Assembly (NCBI RefSeq): GCF_004364325.1
Contig: NZ_SOCP01000009.1
Location: 310,001 to 374,000, forward strand
Length of the DNA stretch: 64,000 nt
Direction of reading: 5' to 3'
Source: Actinophytocola oryzae
GTDB lineage: Bacteria > Actinomycetota > Actinomycetes > Mycobacteriales > Pseudonocardiaceae
The notes below the pieces were generated by a model, which made no database searches, was not told the DNA's origin, and worked only from the letters and a program-made list of their open reading frames with translations. A program made the position numbers and the translations under genes. Positions 1 to 24,400 of this stretch are shown piece by piece (position 1 is the first letter of the stretch; each line of letters begins with the position of its first letter).

Positions 1-1
1 C

Positions 2-12433
<12,432 letters not shown>

Positions 12434-12438
12434 CGCAC

Positions 12439-15400
12439 GTGGCCAGCGAGGACAAGCTGCTCGACTACCTCAAGCGCGCGACCGCCGACCTGCGCGACAC
12501 CCGCCGCACCCTCGAGGAGGTCCGCGCCCGCGACCGTGAGCCGATCGCGGTCGTCGGCCTCGGCTGCCGCTTCCCCGGCGGCGTGCGCACCCCGGACGAG
12601 CTGTGGGACCTGCTGGCCACGCGCGGCGACGGCGTCACCGGCTTCCCCGCCGACCGCGGCTGGGACCTGGCCGCGCTCGGCCCCGCCATCACCGCGCACG
12701 GCGGGTTCCTGGCCGACGTCGCCGGGTTCGACGCCGACTTCTTCGGCATCTCCCCGCGCGAGGCGCTCGCCATGGACCCGCAGCAGCGGATCCTGCTCGA
12801 GGTCGCGTGGGAGGCCGTCGAGCGGGCCGGGCTCGACCCGACGGCCCTGCGCGGCAGCGACACCGGCGTGTTCGTCGGCACCAACGGCCAGGAGTACGGC
12901 CACCTCGTACACGCGTCCGGCGAGGACGCGGGCGGCCACCTCGGCACCGGCAACGCGGCCAGCGTCCTGTCCGGCCGCGTCGCCTACACGCTCGGGCTGG
13001 AGGGCCCGGCGGTCACCGTCGACACGGCCTGCTCCTCGTCGCTCGTGGCACTGCACTGGGCGGCCCACGCCCTGCGCAAGGGCGAGTGCTCGCTCGCGCT
13101 GGCGGGCGGGGTCACGGTGATGTCGTCGCCGGGCGCGTTCGTCGAGTTCGCCACCCAGGGCGGCCTCGCGGCGGACGGCCGCTGCAAGGCGTTCGCCGAG
13201 GGCGCCGACGGCACCGGCTGGTCCGAGGGCGCGGGCGTGCTGGTGCTGGAACGACTGTCGGACGCGAGGCGGCTCGACCATCCGGTGCTCGCGGTCCTGC
13301 GCGGCTCGGCCGTGAACTCCGACGGCGCGTCCAACGGCCTCACCGCCCCGAACGGCCCCGCCCAGCGCCGGGCGATCTGGCAGGCGCTCGCGTCGGCGGA
13401 GCTGCAACCGTCCGACGTGGACGTCGTGGAGGCGCACGGCACCGGCACCGCGCTCGGCGACCCGATCGAGGCGCAGGCCCTGCTCGCCACCTACGGACTG
13501 GACCGGCAGGCACCGCTGCTGCTCGGTTCGGTGAAGTCGAACCTCGGGCACACCCAGGCCGCCGCGGGGGTGGCCGGGGTGCTCAAGATGGTGCTGGCGC
13601 TGGCGCACGAGCAGGTCCCGCCGACGCTGCACGCCGAGACGCCGACCACGGCGGTGGACTGGAACGCGGGCGCGGTGCGGCTGGCGACCGAGCCGACGCC
13701 CTGGCCGCGCGGTGAGCGGCCCCGACGGGCCGGGGTGTCGTCGTTCGGACTGTCCGGCACCAACGCACACGTGATCGTCGAGGAGGCACCCGCGGTCGAC
13801 GCGCGGGTGGTGGAGCACACGAGCGCGGTGCCGGTGCTCCTGTCCGCACGGACCGAGGCCGCGTTGCGTGCGCAGGCCGCCGCACTGCGGGACCACGTGT
13901 CCACGTCGGACACTTCGCTGACCGACCTGGCGCACACGACCGCGACGAGCCGGGCCGGGCTCGCGAGGCGTGCCGCGGTCGTGGCCGCCGACCGGGACAC
14001 GCTGGTGGCAGGCCTCGCGGCGGTGGCGGAAGGCGTGCCTGCGGCCGGGGTGCGCACCGGGGTCGCCTGCCGGGGCGGGCTGGCCATGCTGTTCGCGGGC
14101 CAGGGAGCGCAGCGGGCGGCGATGGGCCGCGAGCTGTACGGGCGGCACCCGATCTTCACCGCCGCACTCGACGCGGCGCTCGCGCTGCTCGATTCCGGCA
14201 CCGGCACGCCGCTGCGGGAGGTGCTCTTCGCCGACGCGGGCACCCCGGAGGCCGCGCTGCTCGACGTCACCGAACACACGCAGCCCGCGTTGTTCGCGGT
14301 CGAGGTGGCGCTGTACCGGCTGCTGGAGTCGTGGGGTCTGCGGCCGGACTACGTCGCGGGCCACTCGATCGGGGAGATCGCGGCGGCGCATGTCGCGGGG
14401 GTGCTGTCGCTGCCGGACGCGTGCCGCCTGGTGACCGCGCGCGCCACCCTGATGGGCGGGCTGGCGGCCGGGGGAGGCATGGTCGCGATCCGTGCGCGCG
14501 AGGCGGCGGTCCGGCCGCTGCTCGCCGAGGGCACGGCGCTGGCGGCGGTGAACGGCCCGGAGCAGGTCGTGGTGGCGGGCCCGCTGGAGGCGGTGCTGGC
14601 CGTCGCGGAGGCGAGCGGACGGGACTGGCGGCGGTTGGCCGTGAGTCACGCCTTCCACTCGCCGCTGGTCGAGCCGATGCTCGAGGAGTTCCGCGTGGTC
14701 GCGGAGGGGCTAGCGTACTCGGCCGCGCGGGTGCCGGTCGTGTCCGCGGTCACCGGGGAGCCGGCGGAGGTGCACCGGGCCGAGTACTGGGTCGAGCAGG
14801 TGCGGGCCACGGTCCGTTTCGCCGACGCGGTCGGGTGGCTGGCGGGTGCCGGGGTGACGACGTTCGTGGAGATCGGCCCGGACGGTTCGCTGTGCGGGAT
14901 GGTCGAGCGGTGCGCGGAGGGTGTGGCCGCGGTGCCGGTGCTGCGTCGCGACCGGGGCGAGGACGAGTCGGTGGCCACCGCGCTGGGGCATCTGCACGTG
15001 GCGGGGGTGCGGCCGGACTGGGCGGTGGCGTTGCCGGGCGAGCACGACGCGGGGCTGCCGACCTACCCGTTCCAGCGGGAGCGGTACTGGCCGCGGATGC
15101 CTGCCGGGCCGGTGGGGGACGCCGCGGAGGCGGGGTTCTGGGCGGCGGTCGAGTCGTCCGACCTGGAGCGGCTTGCCGGGGACCTGCACAGGCCCGCGGC
15201 CGACCCGGCGCTGGCGGAGGTCGTGCCCGCCCTGGCCGCGTGGCGCCGCAGACGCCGCGAGCGCTACCTCACCGACGGCCTCCGCTACCGCGAGACGTGG
15301 ACCGAGATCACGCCACCCACCCCCGCCCGGCGCGGCCCGTGGCTGGTCCTCGCCCCGACCGCCGACACCTGGACCCGCACCCTCGCCGCAGCCCTCGGCA

Positions 15401-18400
15401 CCGACCCGACCACGGTGGATTCGGCTTCGCTGGAGTCGGCCGCGGCGGACACCGCCGCGACCGTCTTGGCCACGGGCGGTCCGGCCTCGTTGGGCTCGGT
15501 CGGGGTGGGCTCGGTCGGGGTGGGCTCTGGTGGGGTGGATTCGGCTGGGGTGGGCTTGGCTGTCGGTCGTTCGGTCGATGCCTGGGCGGCGGCCGGGAGG
15601 TCGGTTGCTGTCGGCTCGGCGAGTGGCGGTTCGGTGGCCGTGGGCCCGGGTGTCGGGGGTTTCGGTACTGGTGACGCGGTCGTCGTCGAGGTGGGAACTG
15701 GTGTTGCGAGCCGGGCGGAACTCGTCGAGCGGCTGCGGCCCGCGCTCCTCGAGGGCACTCCGTTCGTCGGCGTGCTCTCCCTGCTCGCGTTGGACGGGAC
15801 CGACCTCGGTGGAGTGCCCGCCGGGGTCGCCGCCACGGCCACGCTGCCCCGTGTCCTCGGCGAGCTGGGCCTGGACGCACCCCTCTGGTGCGCCACCCGC
15901 GACGACGCCCAACCCGCCGTAACCGGCCTGTGCCGGGTCGCCGCGCTCGAGTACCCGGACCGCGTCCGCGGCCGGCTCGACCTTCCCACCCACCTCGACG
16001 CCACCACCCTCGCCGCCGTGCCCGCCGTGCTCTCGGGCACCGAGGACGAGGTGCGCGTCCGCCCCGGCACCGTGACCGCCCGCCGCCTGGTCCCCGCCCC
16101 CGCCGAAGCCGCCGACGAGCCACGCGTCGAACCAGCCGGGACCGTCCTCGTCGCCGGCACCGGCACCGCGGGCGCGGAAGTCGCCAGAATGCTCGCCCAC
16201 GACGGCGTTCCACACCTCCTCCTCGTCAACCGACACCCCTCCGACACCGCCCTGGTCGACGAACTGACCCTTCTCGGCACCCAGGTCACCCTCGCCACGT
16301 GCGACCTCACCGACCGGGCCGCCGTGGACACCCTGCTCACCGACGTGCCGCTCCTCGCCGACATGCCGCTCGTCGGCGTCGTCCACGCGGTCGGCGGCAC
16401 CGACGACCGGGTCCTCGACAACACCGACGCCACCCACCTCGCCGCCGCCCTCGCCCCTGCCCGCGCCGCGGTCGTACTCCACGAGGCCACCGCCCACCTC
16501 GACCTCACCGCCTTCGTCATCTGCGGCTCGATCACCGGCACCGTCGGCGTGCTCGGCCGCGCGGCCCACGCCGCCGCCCACGCCACGATCGCCGCCCTCG
16601 CCGAACACCGCCGCGCCGCAGGCCTCCCCGTCACCGCCCTCGCCTGGGGGCCGTGGGACCTGCCGGACAACCGGGAGACCGGCGCCTTCGGCCGAGGCGT
16701 CACCCCGCTGCCACCCGCCACCGCACACGCCCTACTGCGTCACGCCCTCGCCGCGGGCGAGACCGGCCTGCTCGTCGCCGACCTCGACTGGGCCGCCTTC
16801 CTCGACCTCGCCCTCCTCAGCCGTCCCGTCCCCCTCGTGTCCCGGCTGCCGCAGGCACAACGGGCACTCGCCGCCGCCGAGGCCGACCGCACCGACGCGG
16901 ACGAGGTCTCCTCCGCACTCCGCGAGCGCCTCTCCACCCTCCCGGACACCGAACGCGGCGACGCCGTCCTGGACGCCGTCCGCGCGGTGGCCGCGTCCGT
17001 GCTGCGCCACCCCGACCCCGCCGCCATCGACCCCGAACGCCCCTTCCGCGACCTCGGCGTCGACTCCCTGACCGCCGTGGAACTGCGCAACGGCCTCGCC
17101 GCGCTGACCGGCCTGACCCTGCCCGCCACCCTCGTGTTCGACTACCCGACCCCGGCCGTGCTCGCCGGACACCTCCTCACCGCGCTCGTCGGCGGCCCCG
17201 CGTCGGCACCGGTCACCGCCGGCGCCACCGACCTCGCGACGGACCCGGTCGTCATCGTCGGCATGGCCTGCCGCTACCCCGGCGGCGTGAACTCGCCGGA
17301 CGGACTCTGGGAGCTGCTCGCCGACGGTCGCGACGGCGTCGGCCCGTTCCCCACCGACCGCGGCTGGGACCTCGACACCCTCGGCGGCGCCGACTTCGGC
17401 AGCTCCCGCACCCGCGAGGGCGGCTTCCTCGACGCCGTCGCGGACTTCGACGCGGACTTCTTCGAGATCTCCCCGCGTGAGGCACTTGCCATGGACCCGC
17501 AGCAGCGGCTGCTGCTGGAGGTCACCTGGGAGGCCCTCGAACGCGCAGGCATCGACCCCGCCGGACTGCGTGGCCGCCCGACCGGCGTCTACGCGGGCAC
17601 CAGCGGCCAGGACTACGCCGGCGTCGTCGCCCATGCCAGGGGCGAGGTCCTCGGCTACCTCAACACCGGCAACTCGGCCAGCGTGATCTCCGGGCGACTG
17701 TCCTACGTGCTCGGTCTGGAGGGCCCTTCCGTCACCGTCGACACGGCGTGCTCGTCCTCGCTCGTCGCACTGCACCTGGCGGCAGGCGCCCTGCGCTCGG
17801 GGGAGTGCGACCTCGCCCTCGCGGGCGGGGTCATGGTGATGTCCACCCCGGCCGGGTTCATCGAGTTCAGCGAGAACGGCGCGGTCTCCGCCGACGGCCG
17901 CTGCCGTGCCTTCGCCGACGCGGCCGCCGGCGTCGGCTGGGGCGAAGGCGTCGGGATGCTCGTGGTGGAGCGGCTGTCCGACGCGGTCCGCAACGGGCAC
18001 GAGGTGCTGGCCGTGGTCCGCGGCAGCGCGGTGAACTCCGACGGCGCCTCCAACGGCCTCACCGCGCCCAACGGCCCGTCACAGCAGCGGGTCATCCGGG
18101 CCGCCCTGACCGCCGCGGGCGTCACGACGTCCGACGTGGACGTCGTCGAGGCGCACGGCACCGGCACGATCCTCGGTGACCCCATCGAGGCACAGGCGCT
18201 GCTGGCCACCTACGGCCAGGACCGCGACGAGCCGCTGCTGCTGGGGTCGGTCAAGTCCAACCTCGGCCACGCCCAGGCCGCCGCCGGGGTCGCGGGGGTC
18301 ATCAAGGTCATCCTCGCCATGCGGCGCGAACGGCTGCCTGCCACCCTGCACGTCGACCGGCCGACGTCCCATGTGGACTGGAGTGCCGGGTCGGTGCGGC

Positions 18401-21400
18401 TGCTCACCGAGGCGGCGCCCTGGCCGCGAACCGACCGCCCCCGCCGCGCCGGCGTGTCCTCGTTCGGCGTCAGCGGCACCAACGCGCACGTGATCATCGA
18501 GGAGCCGCCGACCGTCCCGGCCGCTGCCCGGGCGTCGGTCGAGCCCGCCACCCTGCCCTGGGTGCTCTCGGCCAGGACCCCTGCCGCGCTGGCCGCACAG
18601 GCCGAACGCCTGCGGGCACACCTGGACACCCGACCCGACCTGCGTCCGCTCGACCTCGCCTTCTCACTGGCCACCGGTCGCTCGACGTTCCCCCACCGCG
18701 CCGCGTTCACCGCGACCGACCGCGACGAGGCCCGTGTCGAACTCGACCGGCTCGTCGCGGCCGGACCGGTACGTGGGCGGCCCCGCGTGGCGCTGGTGTT
18801 CGCCGGGCAGGGTGCGCAGCGGAGCGGGATGGGCCTGGCGCTGGCCAGGCGGTACCCGGTGTTCGCGCAGGCGCTGCACGAGGTCGGCGCGCTGCTGGAC
18901 GCGGAGTCCGGCTGGTCGCTCGCCGAGGTCCTGGCCGACGGTGACCTCGACCGGACCGAGTACGCCCAACCGGCGCTGTTCGCGGTCGAGGTGGCGCTCC
19001 ACCGGCTGCTGACGTCGTGGGGGATGCGGCCCGACGTCCTGCTGGGGCACTCCGTCGGCGAGATCGCCGCGGCACACGTGGCCGGCGTCCTGACGCTGCC
19101 CGACGCGTGCCGGCTCGTGGTGGCGCGCGGGCGGCTGATGGGGGCGCTGCCGACCGGCGGTGCGATGGTCGCCGTCGCCGCGACCGAGGCCGAGGTGGCG
19201 GACGCGCTCGCCCACGGGGTCGTGGTGGCCGCGGTCAACGCGCCGGCCGCCGTGGTGCTCGCCGGGCCGGAGCAGGCCGTGCTGGACACCGCCGAGCGGC
19301 TCGCCGACGCGGGCAGGCGGACCAGGCGGCTGCGGGTCAGCCACGCCTTCCACTCGCCCCTGGTGGACCCGATGCTCGACGACTTCCGTGCCGTGGCGGC
19401 CGAGCTGACCTTCGGCGAGGCCACGGTCCCGGTCGTGTCGACGGTGACCGGCGAACCGTCCACCATGGACACCGTCGACTACTGGGTGGACCAGGTCCGC
19501 GAACCGGTGCGCTTCGCCGACGCCGTGCGGGCGGCGGCCGACCGGGGCACCACCGTGTTCGTCGAGGTCGGCCCGGACGGGTCGCTGACCGGCGCGGTCG
19601 CGCGGAGTACCGGCGACGACGCGGTGACCATCCCGCTGCTGCGCGGCGAGAGCGAGGAGACCGCACTCGTCGCCGCGCTGGCCCGCCTGCACACCGCGGG
19701 TGTCGCCGCCGACCTGACCGCGGTGTTCGCGGGCACCGGCGCGCGCCGGGTCGACCTGCCCACCTACCCGTTCCAGCGGTCGCGGTTCTGGCCGGACGGC
19801 GTCGACCTTACCGCGGGTGACGTCGCCGCCGCCGGGCTCCGCGCGCCCGGCCACCCGCTGCTCGGCGCCGCGGTCGAGCTGCCCGACTCCGGCGGCCACC
19901 TGTTCACGAGCGCCCTGTCGGTGGCCGGGAACCCGTGGCTCGCCGACCACGCCGTCATGGGCACGGTCATCGTGCCGGGCACGGCCCATCTCGAGCTGGC
20001 CGTGCGTGCCGCCGACGAGGTCGGGTGCGGGCGGGTCGAGGAGCTGACGCTGCACACGCCGCTGGTGCTGCCCGCGCGTGGCCGCGTGCACCTCCAGGTC
20101 ACGGTCGGCGCCCCGGACGGGACCGGCACCCGTGCGCTGGCGGTGTACTCGCGGCCCGAGTCCGGCGACCTGCCGTGGACCCAGCACGCGAGCGGCCTGC
20201 TCGCCGCCGACCCGGCCCCCGCGGCCACGCCGGACGAGACCTGGCCGCCGGACGGCGCGGAACCGGTGTCCCTGGACGGCTTCTACGCGGGCCTCGCCGA
20301 GGGCGGCTTCGGCTACGGCCCCGGCTTCCAGGGACTGACCGCGGTGTGGCGGCGCGGCGAGGACGTCTTCGCCGAGGTGGCGCTGCCGGCCACCCCCGCG
20401 CAGGCCGACCCGGCGGGCTTCGGCCTGCACCCCGCCGTGCTCGACGCCGCACTCCACGCCGGCGCCTTCGCCCTGCCCGGCGACACGGGCAGGTTGCCGT
20501 TCTCCTGGTCCGGGGTGACCCTCCACGCCGCGGGCGCGTCGGCGCTGCGGGTCCGGCTGACGCCGACCGGCCCGGACACCCTCGCCCTGGCCGTCGCGGA
20601 CCCGGCGGGTGACCCGGTCGCCACCGTCACCGGACTGACCCTGCGCCCGGTCGACGGCGTGGCCGCGACCCGGACCGAGCCGGTGCTGCGGATCGACTGG
20701 ACCCCGGTCGCCGCGGCGCCGACCGAGCTGGACGCGGCCGTCCTCGGCACCGGCCTGCCCGGCACACCGATCACCGACCTCGCCGACGCGGGCCAGGCGA
20801 CCGTGCTGGTGGCGCTCACCGGCGACGGCGACCGGCCGGTCGAGTCGGTGCACGAGCTGACCGCACGGGTGCTGGAGCTGTGCCAGTCCTGGTCCGCCAC
20901 CACGGGCGAGGGCCGGCTGGTCTTCGTCACGCGGGGCGCCGTGCCGGCGGGAGGGCCGGTCACCGACCTCGCCTGCGCCGCCGCGTGGGGCCTGGTGCGT
21001 TCCGCCCAGCTCGAGGAACCCGGCCGGTTCGTGCTGGTCGACCTGCCCGCCGGCGACTCCGTCGACGGTCTCGCCGCCGCGGTCGGCACCGGCGAGCCGC
21101 AGGCCGCGGTCCGGGACGGCGCCGTGCTCGTGCCCCGCCTGGCCAGGGTGCCCGCCGAGGCACCCGGCCGCGACGGTCCACTCCTCGACCCCGACCGAAC
21201 CGTGCTCGTCGCAGGCGGCACCGGCGGGCTGGGCGGCATGCTGGCCGGACACCTCGTCGACGGCCACGACGCGCGGAGGCTCCTGCTGGTCAGCAGGCGC
21301 GGCCCGGCCGCGGCGGGCGTCGCCGAGCTGGTCGAGGACCTCACCCGGCGCGGTGCGCGGGTCGACGTCGCCGCGTGCGACCTCACCGACCCGGCCGCCA

Positions 21401-24400
21401 CCCGTGCGCTGGTCGAGGCCCACCCGGTCGGCGCGGTCGTGCACTGCGCGGGTGTGCTCGACGACGGCGTGCTGTCCTCGCTGACCCCCGAGCGCCTCGA
21501 CGGCGTGCTCGCCCCCAAGGCCGACGTGGCGTGGAGCCTGCACACCGCGACCGCGGGCCTCGACCTCACGGCGTTCCTGGCGTACTCGTCGGTGTCCGGC
21601 ACGCTCGGCAGCCCCGGCCAGGCCAACTACGCCGCCGCCAACGCGTGGGTCGACGCCCTGATGACCCACCGCGCCTCGGCAGGGCTGCCCGGCCAGTCGC
21701 TGGTGTGGGGGCCGTGGGCGCAGGACGGCGGCCTCACCGGCACGCTCACCGACGCCGACCTGGCCCGCATGGCCCGGTCCGGCATGCCCGCCATGCCCGA
21801 GGACACCGGCCTCGCCCTGTTCGACGCCGCCGTGGCCACCTCGGCGCCGGTCGTCGCGCCGCTGCACCTCGACCTCACCGTGCTGCGTGGCCAGTTCGAC
21901 GTGCCCGCGCTGCTGCGCGGCCTGGTCCCCGCGACCCGCCGGAGCGCGGCCAGGGTCACCTCCGACGCGGCGGCGGCCCTGTCCGGCGCGCTCGCCGCAC
22001 TGCCCGCCGAGGAGCGTGCCGGCGCCCTGGCCGGGATGGTCGCCGAGCAGGTCGCGGTCGTGCTGGGGCACGACTCGGCGGGCGCGGTCGACCCGGAGCG
22101 GCCGTTCACCGAGCTGGGCTTCGACTCGCTGACCGCGGTCGACCTGCGCAACCGGCTCACCGCGGCCACGGGGCTGCGGCTGCCCGCCACCCTGATCTTC
22201 GACTACCCGACCCCGGCCGCGCTGGCCGCCCACCTCGGTGACGAGCTGCTCGGCCGGCTGCCCGACGCACCGACCGAGGTGCCGGCCGCCGTGGCGGGCG
22301 ACCCGATCGTCGTCGTCGGCATCGGCTGCCGCTACCCGGGCGGCATCCGCTCACCCGAGGACCTCTGGCGGGTCGTCACCGGCGGGGTGGACGCGGTGAC
22401 CGCGTTCCCGACCGACCGCGGCTGGGACGTGGCACGGCTCTACCACCCCGACCCCGACAACCCCGGCACCTCCTACACCAGGGAGGGCGGCTTCCTGCAC
22501 GAGGCGCCCGAGTTCGACGCGGCGTTCTTCGGCATGAGCCCGCGCGAGGCACTCGCGACCGACGCCCAGCAGCGGCTGTTGCTGGAGGTCGGCTGGGAGG
22601 CCGTCGAACGGGCGGGGATCGACCCGACGACGTTGCGTGGCAGCCGGACCGGCGTGTTCGTCGGCGTGATGTACAGCGACTACACGTTCACCCTGTTCGG
22701 GGCGTCCGACGCCGAGGGCTACCAGGGCAACGGCAGCGGCGGCAGTGTCGCGTCGGGCCGGGTCGCCTACACCATGGGGCTGGAGGGCCCGGCGATCACC
22801 GTGGACACGGCGTGCTCGTCGTCGCTGGTCACCCTGCACCTGGCCGCGCAGGCGCTGCGGTCGGGGGAGTGCGACCTCGCGTTGGCGGGCGGGGTCACGG
22901 TGATGTCCACGCCCAACGTGTTCGTCGACTACAGCAGGCAGCGGGCCATCTCCCCGGACGGGCGGTGCAAGTCCTTCGCCGACGGCGCGGACGGGGTCGG
23001 CTGGGCCGAGGGCGCGGGTCTCCTCGTGCTGGAGCGGCTGTCGGACGCGGTCCGCAAGGGGCACGAGGTGTTGGCGGTGGTTCGTGGGTCGGCGGTGAAC
23101 TCCGACGGTGCGTCGAACGGGTTGACCGCGCCGAACGGTCCGTCTCAGCAGCGGGTGATCCGGGCGGCGTTGGCGTCGGCCGGTTTGTCGGGGTCCGAGG
23201 TGGACGTGGTGGAGGCGCACGGGACGGGCACGACACTGGGTGATCCCATCGAGGCGCAGGCACTGCTGGCCACCTACGGGCAGGACCGCGAACAGCCGCT
23301 CCTGCTGGGTTCGATCAAGTCGAACCTCGGGCACACGCAGGCCGCCGCCGGTGTCGCCGGGGTGATCAAGATGGTGCTGGCCATGCGGCACGGGGTCGTG
23401 CCCGCCACCCTGCACCTGGACTCGCCGTCGTCCCATGTGGACTGGGCGGCGGGGAGCGTGCGGCTGCTGGCGGAGTCCCAGCCGTGGCCGGCCGGGGACC
23501 GGCCGCGGCGGGCGGGTGTGTCGTCCTTCGGCATCAGCGGCACCAACGCGCACGTCATCGTCGAGCAGGCTCCCGCCCGGGACACCGCGCCCGAGCCGGC
23601 CGGGATCGACCCGATCGCCGTGCCGCTGCTGCTTTCCGCGCGTGGCCCCGAGGCGTTGCGCGAGCAGGCCGCCCGGCTCGCCGACCACCTCGAGGCCGCC
23701 GGGACCACGTTGCTCGACGCAGGCCACTCGCTGGTCACCACGCGGGCGTCGTTCGACCACCGGGCCGCGGTCGTCGCCGGTACCCGTGCCGACGCACTCG
23801 GCGCGCTGGCCGCCCTCGCGAGCGGCGCACCGGCGGCCGGGCTGCTGGTCGACACCGCCCGGCGCGGCAGGGTGGGCTTCCTCTTCGCGGGCCAGGGCAG
23901 CCAGCGGCCGGGGATGGGCCGTGAGCTGGCCGCCCGGTTCCCGGTGTTCGCCGACGCCTACGCGGAGGTCCTGTCGGCACTCGACACCGGACTGGGCCGC
24001 TCACTGCGGGAGATCGTCGACGACGGTGAGTCGCTCAATGAGACGGAGTTCACGCAGCCGGCGCTGTTCGCCGTCGAGGTCGCGTCGTTCCGGCTGCTGC
24101 GGTCCTGGGGAGTGCGCCCGGACGTGCTCGTCGGCCACTCGATCGGCGAGCTGGCCGCCGCGCACGTCGCCGGGGTGCTGTCCCTGCCGGACGCCGCGGC
24201 ACTGGTCGTGGCACGCGGGCGGTTGATGGGTGCCCTGCCGTCCGGCGGGGCGATGGTCTCGGTCGCGGCGACCGAGGACGAGGTGGCCCCGGTGCTGGGT
24301 GAGCACGTCGCCCTCGCCGCGGTCAACGGGCCGCGCGCGGTCGTGCTGGCCGGGCCGGAGCACGAGGTGCTCACCGCCGCCGGATGCCTGGCCGAGAAGG

